Shown here: in pieces, positions 25,767 to 33,534 of the stretch
Layout: each line of letters opens with the position of its first letter
Position numbering within the stretch: position 1 is the stretch's first letter
Assembly (NCBI RefSeq): GCF_024359545.1
Contig: NZ_JAKQZG010000003.1
Location: forward strand, 248,001 to 312,000
Length of the DNA stretch: 64,000 nt
Reading direction: 5' to 3'
Origin: Jiella marina
Lineage (GTDB): Bacteria > Pseudomonadota > Alphaproteobacteria > Rhizobiales > Rhizobiaceae
Made by a program: the position numbers and the translations under genes
The notes under the pieces: generated by a model
Seen by the model: the letters and a program-made list of their open reading frames with translations, nothing else
What the model was told of the DNA's origin: nothing
Databases searched by the model: none

Positions 25767-26578
25767 TCAACCGCGAGCCGTCGCGACCGGTCGCGATCGG
25801 CCTGGCGCTTCTGCCCTTCATCGCCCTGATCCTCGCCTATGTGATCGCCAGCCAGATCCGGCTGGCCGAAAACCCCTCCGACAAGCTGTTGCCGTCGCTC
25901 GCCACCATGGGCGAATCCATGTGGAACATCGCCTTCGTTCCGGATCGGCGGTCGGGCGATCTTCTGTTCTGGGTGGATACGCTCGCCAGCCTGCAGCGGC
26001 TGTTCATCGGTCTGTTCATTTCCGGCGCGATCGCCCTCTTCGTCGGCTGCCTTGCCGGCTTCTTCCCCTATGCGCGCTCCTTCTTCGCGCCTTTCGTCGC
26101 GGCGTTTTCGCTGGTCCCGCCGATCACGATCCTGCCGATCCTGTTCATCACGCTGGGCCTCGGGGAAGCGGCGAAGATCGGGCTCGTCGTCATCGGCACG
26201 ACACCGGCGATGATCCGCTCGCTCGCCCAGGCCATCCTCGCCATCCCGGAAGAAGAGCTGGTGAAGGCCCAGACGCTCGGCGCGTCGAGCTGGCAGATCA
26301 TCACCCGAATCTTCCTGCCGCAGGTCTGGCCGGTGCTGCTTGCGGCCCTGCGCATCGGGCTCATCCCGGCCTGGATCTTCCTCGTCTCGGCCGAGGCGAT
26401 CGCGTCGACCGAGGGGCTCGGCTACCGCATCTTCCTCGTGCGGCGCTACCTCGCGATGGATATCATCCTGCCCTATGTCGCATGGATCACGCTGCTCGCC
26501 TATCTGACGGACCGCATGTTCGCCTGGGCCTCGCGCGTGCTCTTCCCCTGGGCGCATCTGAAAGGCGGCGGTCTGTGA
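25757..26578 (+). CDS. ABC transporter permease, guanidine operon
   Basis: A 273-residue BPD-type inner-membrane permease of the SsuC/TauC class with about six helices. The EAA coupling loop is clear: EEELVKAQTLGASSWQIITRIFLPQVWP. The C-terminal half has the AWIFLVSAEAIASTEGLGYRIF signature of nitrate/sulfonate/taurine-type importers. It overlaps the upstream gene by 10 bases and the ATPase gene by 4, and functions with the binding protein at 22886. Confidence 0.9.
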   Translation: MRLINREPSRPVAIGLALLPFIALILAYVIASQIRLAENPSDKLLPSLATMGESMWNIAFVPDRRSGDLLFWVDTLASLQRLFIGLFISGAIALFVGCLAGFFPYARSFFAPFVAAFSLVPPITILPILFITLGLGEAAKIGLVVIGTTPAMIRSLAQAILAIPEEELVKAQTLGASSWQIITRIFLPQVWPVLLAALRIGLIPAWIFLVSAEAIASTEGLGYRIFLVRRYLAMDIILPYVAWITLLAYLTDRMFAWASRVLFPWAHLKGGGL

Positions 26579-27372
26579 GCTTCGTCGCCGTCTCCGATCT
26601 CTATAAGAGCTACGGTCCGGCGCCGATCCTGGAGCGGGTGTCGCTTCAGGTGCCGCGCGGCGAGTTCGTGACCATCGTCGGGGCATCCGGCTGCGGCAAA
26701 TCCACCTTCCTCCGCATGCTTTTGGGGCAGGAGCAGCCCGATCGCGGCCGGATCGCGGTCGAAGGCATGCCAATCCCCGGTGAGCCGGGGCCCGATCGCG
26801 GCGTTGTCTTCCAGAAATACTCGGTCTTTCCACATCTGACGGTGCTGCAGAACCTCTTGCTGCCGGCCGAGATCGAGAAATCGCCCTGGCTCGGGCGCCT
26901 GTTCGGTGAATCCCGCAAGACGGCGAAAGCCGAGGCCGAAGCGCTGATGGAGAAGATCGGTCTCTCCCACGCCGCGAAACGCTATCCGGCCCAGCTTTCC
27001 GGCGGCATGCAGCAGCGCCTCGCCATCGCCCAGGCGCTTCTGAAGAAGCCGAAGATCCTGCTTCTGGACGAGCCATTCGGCGCGCTCGATCCCGGCATTC
27101 GCCAGGACATGCACGAACTGATCGGCGAGATCTGGCGCGAGCACGCCATGACCATCTTCATGGTCACCCACGACATTCAGGAAGCCTTCAAGCTGGGCAC
27201 GCGGCTTCTCGTCTTCGACAAGGTGCGCCACGACCCGCAGCATCCCGGCGCCTATGGCGCCACGATCACCTACGACCTCAAACTGAACAAGCCGGCGATC
27301 GCCTCCGGGAACGGACCCGACGAGAGCGAGGCGATGCCCGGCGATGCGGCCAAGGAGGAAGCAATCCCATGA
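26575..27372 (+). CDS. ABC transporter ATP-binding protein, guanidine operon
   Basis: A 265-residue ATPase of the SsuB/TauB class. Visible motifs are Walker A (GASGCGKST), Q-loop (FQKYSVFPHLTV), signature (LSGGMQQR), Walker B (ILLLDEPFGALD) and the switch His (MVTHDIQEA). The insertion EKSPWLGRLFGESRKTAK in the helical domain is longer than in typical family members. It starts at GTG 26575, overlapping the permease stop by 4 bases, and its own stop overlaps the hydrolase start by 4. Confidence 0.92.
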   Translation: MSFVAVSDLYKSYGPAPILERVSLQVPRGEFVTIVGASGCGKSTFLRMLLGQEQPDRGRIAVEGMPIPGEPGPDRGVVFQKYSVFPHLTVLQNLLLPAEIEKSPWLGRLFGESRKTAKAEAEALMEKIGLSHAAKRYPAQLSGGMQQRLAIAQALLKKPKILLLDEPFGALDPGIRQDMHELIGEIWREHAMTIFMVTHDIQEAFKLGTRLLVFDKVRHDPQHPGAYGATITYDLKLNKPAIASGNGPDESEAMPGDAAKEEAIP

Positions 27373-28580
27373 CCATCGAACAGCCAACACGCGGCGGCCG
27401 GAAGGCTGGCCTGCGCCGCGCCGAGACGAACCGCAGCCGCCGGCACCACCCGAATTTCGATGCCAGGGAGACTCGCGGCTGGAAGGCGCTGGAAGCCGAG
27501 GACAAGCTCTCGGGCGAAGGCTGGAAGCGCGAGCAGAAATGGGCGCTCGACATGGGCCTGCCAGGCGCCGACTCGATCACCGACAAGTCGATCCCGACCT
27601 TTGCGCGCGGTGAGCTTCCCCACTTTGCCGGGATCAATACCTTCCTGAAGGCGCCCTATGTCGAGAATGTCCGCGATGTCGGGAAATACGACGCTGCCGT
27701 GCTCGGCATCCCCTTCGATTCCGGCACGACCTACCGGCCCGGCACCCGCTTCGGGCCCCAGGGCATCCGCCGCATCTCGGCGCTCTATACGACCTACAAT
27801 TACGAGCTCGGCGTCGATCTGCGCGAACAGATGACGCTCTGCGATGCCGGCGACGTCTTCACCATCCCCGGCAATCTGGAAAAGTCCTTCGACCAGATCT
27901 CGCGCGGCGTCTCCCATGTCTTTTCCTCCGGCGCCGTGCCGATCATGCTGGGCGGCGATCATTCGATCGGTTTTCCGTGCGTGCGCGGTATCGCCGAATG
28001 CACCTCGAAGCGCATCGGCATCATCCATTTCGACCGTCACATCGACATTCAGGAAAAGGACCTCGACGAGCGCATGCATACGACGCCCTGGTACTGGGCG
28101 ACGAATCTGCCGAACGTGCCGGCGGTCAATCTCGTGCAACTCGGCATCGGCGGCTGGCAGGTGCCGCGCCCCGGCGCCAAGGAAGCCTATCGCCGCCAGA
28201 CGAATGTGCTGACCATCGAGGACATCGAACAGTTCGGGCTGGAAAAGACAGCCGAGATCGCGCTGGAACTCGCCTGGAAGGATGCCGACGCTGTCTACAT
28301 CTCCTTCGACGTCGATTCCATCGACTGCGGCTTCGTGCCCGGCACGGGCTGGCCGGAGCCGGGCGGCTTCCTGCCGCGCGAGGCGCTGAAGATCCTCGGC
28401 CTCGTTTGTGCCCCCGGCATCTGCGGTCTCGAAGTGGTGGAAGTTTCGCCGCCCTACGATACCTCCGACATCACGGCCCTGATGGGCGTGCGCGTGGCGG
28501 TCGAAGCCCTGGGCTCGATGGTCACCCACGGCTCGCTAGGCAAGCACAAGGCGATCATCGACAAGCCGGTCACCTACTGA
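27369..28580 (+). CDS. gdmH: Guanidine hydrolase-like ureohydrolase (GdmH type)
   Basis: A 403-residue arginase-family enzyme with a roughly 100-residue N-terminal extension (ETNRSRRHHPNFDARETRGW...) absent from ordinary agmatinases. All six binuclear metal ligands are kept: the His of GGDHS (195-199), D222, H224 and D226 in FDRHID, and D314 and D316 in SFDVD. The second motif reads DRH instead of the usual DAH, as I recall for the nickel-dependent guanidine hydrolase Sll1077 of Synechocystis. With the guanidine-I riboswitch upstream, hydrolysis of guanidine to urea and ammonia is the best call; an agmatinase-type activity is the alternative. Confidence 0.86.
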   Translation: MTIEQPTRGGRKAGLRRAETNRSRRHHPNFDARETRGWKALEAEDKLSGEGWKREQKWALDMGLPGADSITDKSIPTFARGELPHFAGINTFLKAPYVENVRDVGKYDAAVLGIPFDSGTTYRPGTRFGPQGIRRISALYTTYNYELGVDLREQMTLCDAGDVFTIPGNLEKSFDQISRGVSHVFSSGAVPIMLGGDHSIGFPCVRGIAECTSKRIGIIHFDRHIDIQEKDLDERMHTTPWYWATNLPNVPAVNLVQLGIGGWQVPRPGAKEAYRRQTNVLTIEDIEQFGLEKTAEIALELAWKDADAVYISFDVDSIDCGFVPGTGWPEPGGFLPREALKILGLVCAPGICGLEVVEVSPPYDTSDITALMGVRVAVEALGSMVTHGSLGKHKAIIDKPVTY

Positions 28581-28621
28581 GGCGCGGTTTTACGGGGATC
28601 GAAGCGGCGGAGGAGAACGGG

Positions 28622-29107
28622 ATGCATCGCGAGCAGGACAACGAGCATTTCCACCCCTACGACATGACTCACGGTCATCTCGGACACAACAACCCGCGTC
28701 CCGCCGCGCAATGGCAGACGCCGCATGCGCCCCATGACCATGAGCACGGGGCAAAGCCGGATGAGGCGGAGCCAGATTTCGACCTCGTCGAAAAGGCGTT
28801 CACCGACAATTTCCCCAACGCACCGGATCCGACGAGCTTCCTGAGGCTCGCCGGCATTCCCTTCGAGGCGACGGCGGCGGATGGCCGCCGTCTCCAGCTT
28901 CTGCGGGTGACCCAAGACAATCGGGTCGACATCGGCTCGCTGACCCCGCATCTCGGCGGCGAGACCTTTCGCTACGATCCCTTGCCCTCGGCGATGGTCT
29001 CGCGGCGACAGAGCCTCGGCTTCGTCTATTTCGACGGGGAGGGGATCCGACACCTCTCCTTTGCCGAGGCCCGCGCGCTCAGCGGCGCAGCAAGCGAGCC
29101 GACTTGA
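28622..29107 (+). CDS. His-rich protein, candidate nickel-handling partner of the hydrolase
   Basis: A 161-residue protein. The first 45 residues are packed with His and acidic residues (MHREQDNEHFHPYDMTHGHL, then HAPHDHEHGAKPDE), followed by a folded domain of about 110 residues with a VEKAFTDNFPNAPDPTSFLRLAGIPFEA segment. A perfect GGAGGAG site stands 6 bases upstream, and the gene is 41 bases after gdmH. Guanidine hydrolases need nickel, and the cyanobacterial gene is flanked by HypA/HypB-type chaperones that are missing here. I infer metal storage or delivery. The 3' end overlaps the convergent gene by 29 bases. Confidence 0.82.
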   Translation: MHREQDNEHFHPYDMTHGHLGHNNPRPAAQWQTPHAPHDHEHGAKPDEAEPDFDLVEKAFTDNFPNAPDPTSFLRLAGIPFEATAADGRRLQLLRVTQDNRVDIGSLTPHLGGETFRYDPLPSAMVSRRQSLGFVYFDGEGIRHLSFAEARALSGAASEPT

Positions 29108-29372
29108 GTTCGGCCCGCCGCATGGCCTGAAGCCGCTCCAGCGCGTCGACGTCGAGCGGCAGCCGCGCGGCGGCTTCCACCTGATCGCGCCTGAGCCCGG
29201 TAATATCCTCGAGAACGTCGTCGTCGACGCGCAGGAGCGTCGCGAAGGCGTCGCGGCGAAGCTTGCGCCTGCGCCGCTCCTCCGTCCAGGACTTGAACCA
29301 GCCGCCGAGCCCGGTGACGCCGGCGGCGTGGGCCGTCTCTTCGATCCGAGTGCTGTAGACCGACTGTAGCAT
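29079..29372 (-). CDS. DUF1127-like small protein
   Basis: A 97-residue protein. The C-terminal half has the DUF1127 pattern of an Arg-rich helix, then VDDDVLEDITGLRRDQVEAAARLP, as in YjiS-type proteins. A GGAGG ribosome site precedes the start at 29372. It is divergent from the LysR-type gene and shares its 115-base regulatory region, so LysR is its likely regulator. The last 29 bases overlap the convergent His-rich gene. Confidence 0.68.
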   Translation of the reverse strand: MLQSVYSTRIEETAHAAGVTGLGGWFKSWTEERRRRKLRRDAFATLLRVDDDVLEDITGLRRDQVEAAARLPLDVDALERLQAMRRAELKSARLLRR

Positions 29373-29452
29373 GATGACCTCCGTCGTTTGATGTGAGGTC
29401 AGGTTGCCGGCTCCGGATTGATGAGTCGAACGAAAAGGTTTAAGAGATGCGT

Positions 29453-29465
29453 TGAGTTTAACTCA
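29453..29465. promoter_or_regulatory. LysR-type operator (T-N11-A dyad)
   Basis: TGAGTTTAACTCA, a perfect 6-base dyad around a single T, lying 22 bases upstream of the LysR start and between the two divergent genes. It matches the T-N11-A rule for LysR-type binding sites. Confidence 0.6.
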
Positions 29466-29487
29466 CAGAGGACGAGGAGTTCCTCCC

Positions 29488-30390
29488 ATGAACCAGATGG
29501 CCCCGGTCGTCACCAATCTCGATATCGATTTGGCGCGGACCTTCGTCGCGATCTGCGAAACCGGCAATTTCACCCGCGCGGCCGAGCGGGTGTTCCGCTC
29601 GCCTTCGGCCGTCAGCCTGCAGGTCAAGAAGCTGGAGGAGATCGTCGGGCGCGAGCTGTTTCGCCGCGAGACCCGGTCAGTCGAGCTGACGCCCGAGGGC
29701 GAATACATGCTCGGCTTTGCCCGCAAGGTTCTGAAGCTCAATGACGAGGCGATGAGCTACTTTCGTCGGCCGGTGATGGAGGGGCGGGTGCGTTTCGGAG
29801 CGCCGAACGATTCCGGTGTGTTCGCCGTGCCGGAAATCCTCCAGCGCTTCGCGTCGACGCATCCCCATGTCGAGGTGGAAGTCCGCCTCGACACGAGCTC
29901 CGAACTGCGGCGGCGGTGCAGTCTGGGGGAACTCGACGTTGCCCTGTTTACCTGCGAGGAGGGACACGGCCTGCCCGTCCGGGAAGTGCATACGGAGATG
30001 CTCGTCTGGGTCGGGCTCAAGAATGGCTGTGCGGCCACGCGCAGTCCGCTTCCCTTGGCGCTGGCCGAGCAGGGCTGTTTCTGGCGGAGCCAGGCGCTCG
30101 AATCCCTCGATCGGGCCGGGCTGGATTACCGCATCGCCTATTCGAGCGAGCAGTGCCAGGCCCAGATCGCCGCCGTCGAGGCCGATCTCGCCGTTGCCGC
30201 GCTGCCGGCGAGCGTGCTGTCGCCGCGTCTCGTGCGCCTGGATGGGCCGGGCGGCCTGCCGCCGCTGGGCAGCTACCGGGTCGACATGATGACGCGCGAG
30301 GGCGCTGGGCCTGTGGCCGAAGCGCTCGCCGAACATGTCGCCGAGAGTTTTCGCGAGCGGTCCGGGCAGGGCATGCGCCTGTTCGCCTGA
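29488..30390 (+). CDS. LysR-family transcriptional regulator
   Basis: A 300-residue regulator with an N-terminal winged helix-turn-helix (about residues 11-70: LDIDLARTFVAICETGNFTRAAERVFRSPSAVSLQVKKLEE) and a C-terminal LysR substrate-binding domain. The start at 29488 has GAGGAG 7 bases upstream. It is divergent from the DUF1127-like gene, and a matching operator sits between. It follows the guanidine operon but faces the same way, so it could regulate either neighbour; the local dyad favours its own divergent partner. Confidence 0.9.
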   Translation: MNQMAPVVTNLDIDLARTFVAICETGNFTRAAERVFRSPSAVSLQVKKLEEIVGRELFRRETRSVELTPEGEYMLGFARKVLKLNDEAMSYFRRPVMEGRVRFGAPNDSGVFAVPEILQRFASTHPHVEVEVRLDTSSELRRRCSLGELDVALFTCEEGHGLPVREVHTEMLVWVGLKNGCAATRSPLPLALAEQGCFWRSQALESLDRAGLDYRIAYSSEQCQAQIAAVEADLAVAALPASVLSPRLVRLDGPGGLPPLGSYRVDMMTREGAGPVAEALAEHVAESFRERSGQGMRLFA

Positions 30391-30397
30391 ACAGCCG

Positions 30398-30418
30398 GCC
30401 GTGCCGACGAGGCACGGC
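30398..30418. terminator. Hairpin between convergent LysR and SleB genes
   Basis: GCCGTGCC (30398-30405) pairs with GGCACGGC (30411-30418) over a 5-base loop in a convergent gap. There is no U-run, so it is a probable but imperfect bidirectional terminator. Confidence 0.45.
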
Positions 30419-30481
30419 GCAGGACCTCACTTGGTCTTCCGGTGCGGGACGAGCGGTTGAAGGTGGCCCGCGCGGCGGTCT

Positions 30482-31207
30482 TCAGAACCCGCCGCCATTC
30501 GCCCGGAGCACGTCGTCGATGGTGATCGGCTTCAGCGAGACGTCCGAACGCACGCTTTCGCGCGGCGAGACGAGTTCGGTCGAGGGCGATAGGTGCTGCT
30601 CGAAGCGCGCCGTCGCCGGGGAAGTATTGGCCAGGCGCTGCGGCTCGCTGGTCGCATAGCCGGACAGCATCGCCCGGGCCGCCCGGTTCGCCTGATCGAG
30701 AGCCGGCGGGTTTCGGAACGGCGGGTCGTAGGAGCGCCGGGCGTTCTTCCGCTTCTCGTAGAAGACGTTGCCGCCGGCTTCAACCAGATAGTGCATGTTG
30801 GTGTAGGGGAAGGTCATGCCCGCGGTGTGGAAGAACTTGGCCTCCCGGACGTAGCGATGGCGCCCGCCATCCAGGACCTTCGACGCCATCCTGGATGCGA
30901 GTTTGACGCCCTTCTCCATGCGCTTCGTCAGGACGCCCGGCGCGAACTGGTTCTTCTGGCCGACCACACCGCAGACCGTGTCAGGATACTGCTTGCTCTC
31001 GACGCGGTTCATCACGACCGTGCCGACGGCGAGCATGCCTTCCGGGCTCGACCGGTTCGATTCGAAATACATCACCCGCGTCATGCATTCATGCTCGCTC
31101 ATCGCGCGGCGAAAGAAGCGCGGGCCACTCGAGCATGCCGAAAGACCGGCGACGAGAACAAGAAGAGAGACGACCTGGAGAGTCTTGGCAGGTTTTTGGC
31201 GGAGCAT
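30482..31207 (-). CDS. SleB-type cell wall hydrolase lipoprotein
   Basis: A 241-residue predicted lipoprotein (lipobox LSAC near residue 25) carrying a Hydrolase_2/SleB domain (about residues 39-160: EHECMTRVMYFESNRSSPEGMLAVGTVVMNRV..., then CGVVGQKNQFAPG). The conserved catalytic Glu of MYFESN is present. The family cleaves peptidoglycan between the sugars. ATG 31207 is chosen; an in-frame GTG at 31216 is an alternative. The C-terminal 80 residues (RRSYDPPFRN onward) lie outside the domain and are of unknown role. Confidence 0.85.
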   Translation of the reverse strand: MLRQKPAKTLQVVSLLVLVAGLSACSSGPRFFRRAMSEHECMTRVMYFESNRSSPEGMLAVGTVVMNRVESKQYPDTVCGVVGQKNQFAPGVLTKRMEKGVKLASRMASKVLDGGRHRYVREAKFFHTAGMTFPYTNMHYLVEAGGNVFYEKRKNARRSYDPPFRNPPALDQANRAARAMLSGYATSEPQRLANTSPATARFEQHLSPSTELVSPRESVRSDVSLKPITIDDVLRANGGGF

Positions 31208-31464
31208 GACGGTCACTCGAACTTCGACACAGATTGCACGCTGTTTCGAGCCCGAGAATTTCGCCGATACCCCTTAACGGGTGGTGCATTTGCGCTACCA
31301 ATCCCCGACTATCGACAGAGACGGTTAAGATTTTCGGTAAATCCGCGCGATGTCACGAGCCGTTGAAAACAGAGGGATTTCGCGAAACGGACTTGGCCCC
31401 CGAACGTTATTGGAGAGAGGCACGCAACCCACGTGCCGGCTCCACAACGGAAAGGCATCAAGTC

Positions 31465-31911
31465 ATGTTGGACAAGCCGATTGGCTACAAGACCTGGCTC
31501 CTGGTCGCGGACGGGGAGAAGGCTCTTTTCCTGCAGAACATGGGCGATGGCGAATTGCCGAATTTCGAGATTCGGCGCGTCAAGGAGCATGAGAATCCGC
31601 CGGATCGCGATCAGGGCGCCAACATGCCGGGCCGCATGCCCGACGCCAGCGGCAATCACCGCTCGGCCGTCCAGGATACCGACTGGCACGAGCTCGAAAA
31701 GGAGCGCTTCGCCATCGAGCTCTCGGACATCCTCTACAAGATGGCCCATCGCGGGCGCTTCGACAAAATCGTGCTGGTCGCGCCGCCGAAGATCCTCGGG
31801 GAACTCCGCCAGCACCTCCACAAGGAGGTGCAGTCGCGTGTGGTTGGCGAGATCGACAAGGATTTCACCAATCATCCGGTCGGCAAGATGGAGAAGCTGC
31901 TCGCGGCCTGA
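31465..31911 (+). CDS. Host-attachment family protein
   Basis: A 148-residue cytoplasmic protein of the family annotated as required for attachment to host cells, first named in Agrobacterium. It has the family pattern KTWLLVADGEKALFLQN, the WHELEKERFAIELSDILYKMAHRGRFDKIVLVAPPKILGELRQHL core, and the C-terminal DFTNHPVGKMEKLL. The start at 31465 is preceded by GGAAAGG. The family name comes from a phenotype, and the biochemical role is unknown. Confidence 0.82.
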   Translation: MLDKPIGYKTWLLVADGEKALFLQNMGDGELPNFEIRRVKEHENPPDRDQGANMPGRMPDASGNHRSAVQDTDWHELEKERFAIELSDILYKMAHRGRFDKIVLVAPPKILGELRQHLHKEVQSRVVGEIDKDFTNHPVGKMEKLLAA

Positions 31912-31934
31912 GCCGTCGGGCGAGGGAAGAGGTC

Positions 31935-31957
31935 AGCGGCCGGTCAGACCGGCCGCT
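31935..31957 (+). terminator. Possible terminator after the attachment-family gene
   Basis: AGCGGCCGGTC and GACCGGCCGCT form a near-continuous 23-base palindrome (31935-31957) followed by GATATTTG. It overlaps the end of the GNAT remnant on the other strand. The U-run is poor. Confidence 0.4.
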
Positions 31958-32393
31958 GATATTTGATGAAGGGCGTCTTCACGCCGACCCGGTCGTAGAG
32001 CATGCGGCCGGCATAGTTGAATTCCTGGGTCATCCAGTAGACAGACGGGCAGCCGGCTTCGTCGGCCGCCCCATAGACCGCCTCGATCAGCTTGCGGCCG
32101 ACGCCTCGGCCGCGCACGGACGGATCGGCAAAAAGGTCCTGCAGATAGCAGACATTCTCCTCCCGCCAGCAATGGCGGTGGTAGAGGTAGTGCACGAGCC
32201 CGACGGGCCGTCAGTCAACGATCGCCAGTAGACCGTTCGGATCGTAGGGCTCCTGGCCGAGCAGACGGTCGAAGGTCGAGCGATAGACTGCCTCCAGAAC
32301 CTCGGCCTCATAGAATTCCAGATAGCCCCGCCAGAGACGGCGCCATTCGGTCTCGTCGGCCGCTTCCAGCGGTCGGATCTCGATCTCGGTCAT
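31944..32393 (-). pseudogene. GNAT acetyltransferase interrupted by one in-frame stop
   Basis: The frame from ATG 32393 encodes a GNAT N-terminus (MTEIEIRPLEAADETEWRRL) and stops at a TGA (32211-32213). The same frame resumes immediately and holds the rest of the fold, including the CoA-binding loop (PSVRGRGVGRKLI) and the ending TPFIKYQRPV. Without the stop the product would be 149 residues, a normal GNAT length. One base (GGA to TGA) explains it. It is either a recent nonsense mutation or a sequencing error. Confidence 0.83.
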
Positions 32394-32414
32394 GCGGGTG
32401 CCCCTCTCCAGTCG

Positions 32415-33254
32415 TCAGCCCTGGCGCCGTGCCAGGAAGGCCAGGCGCTCGAAGAGATGAACGTCCTGCTCGTTCTTTAAAAGCGCGCCGTGGAGCTTCG
32501 GCAGCACCCTAGACGGGCTCTCGCGAAGGTCTTTCGCCTCCATGTCTTCGGCGACCAGAAGCCGGATCCAGTCGAGCGCCTCCGAGGTCGAAGGCTTCTT
32601 CTTCAGGCCGGGTTGGTCGCGGATTTCGTAGAATTGCGTCAGCGCGGCGCGAACCAGATCCTGCTTGATGCCGGGATAGTGGACGTCGACGATCTCCTGC
32701 AGCGTCTCGGCATCGGGAAACTGGATGTAGTGGAAGAAGCAGCGGCGCAGGAACGCGTCCGGCAGTTCCTTCTCGTTGTTGGAGGTGATGACGACGATCG
32801 GCCGGTGCTTTGCCGCGACCGTCTCGCCGGTCTCGACCACGTCGAAGCTCATCTTGTCGAGCTCCTGCAGGAGGTCGTTGGGAAACTCGATATCGGCCTT
32901 GTCGACCTCGTCGATCAGGAGCACGACGCGCTCGTCGGAGGCGAAAGCCTCCCAGAGTTTGCCGGGCTTGATGTAGTTCCGGATGTCGTGGACCTTCTCG
33001 CTGCCGAGCTGGCTGTCGCGCAGGCGCGAGACCGCGTCATATTCGTAGAGGCCCTGGGCGGCCTTGGTGGTCGACTTGACCGTCCACTGAATGAGCCGGA
33101 GTCCGAGCGCCGCAGCGATCTGGGAGGCCAGCTCGGTCTTGCCCGTGCCCGGTTCGCCCTTGACGAGGAGCGGGCGCTCCAGCGTGATCGCGGCGTTGAC
33201 CGCGACCATCAGATCCTTGCCCGCCACATAGGTTTCGGTTCCGGTGAAGCGCAT
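32415..33254 (-). CDS. MoxR-type AAA+ ATPase
   Basis: A 279-residue AAA+ protein. Walker A is KGEPGTGKTEL (around residue 34), Walker B is VVLLIDEVDKAD, sensor 1 is VVITSNNEKELPDAFLRRC and a C-terminal lid follows. MoxR ATPases usually act as chaperones with a von Willebrand factor A partner coded next door. No such partner is in the window, so this copy is isolated. It is transcribed towards the GNAT remnant (21-base gap). Confidence 0.88.
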   Translation of the reverse strand: MRFTGTETYVAGKDLMVAVNAAITLERPLLVKGEPGTGKTELASQIAAALGLRLIQWTVKSTTKAAQGLYEYDAVSRLRDSQLGSEKVHDIRNYIKPGKLWEAFASDERVVLLIDEVDKADIEFPNDLLQELDKMSFDVVETGETVAAKHRPIVVITSNNEKELPDAFLRRCFFHYIQFPDAETLQEIVDVHYPGIKQDLVRAALTQFYEIRDQPGLKKKPSTSEALDWIRLLVAEDMEAKDLRESPSRVLPKLHGALLKNEQDVHLFERLAFLARRQG

Positions 33255-33534
33255 CTCTCGTCCTGTCTTGCCGGCCGGCGACGGCCACGGCCAATTCGTT
33301 CAATCGCCGCAACGATAGCGAGCGAACGGCCGGGGGCAAGCTGGCGGCGCGGTTGCGCGGTCTCCAAAGACGGACGGATCGTCAACGTGTGTGTGACGGA
33401 CCGAGGGGTGGAAGTCGGGAGGCAAGAGAGCAGGTAGATGCCGCGAAACATGCGGCAGGGCAGAAGACCGCCGTCGCATCCTGCCTCGGTCGGCCGAGAC
33501 CGATCGCCTTCAACTGGGATCATCAGGACCCGAC

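Noticed and set aside
27369-28580. Plain agmatinase (speB)
   Set aside because: The guanidine-I riboswitch, the N-terminal extension and the DRH motif favour guanidine hydrolase. Agmatine remains a possible side substrate.
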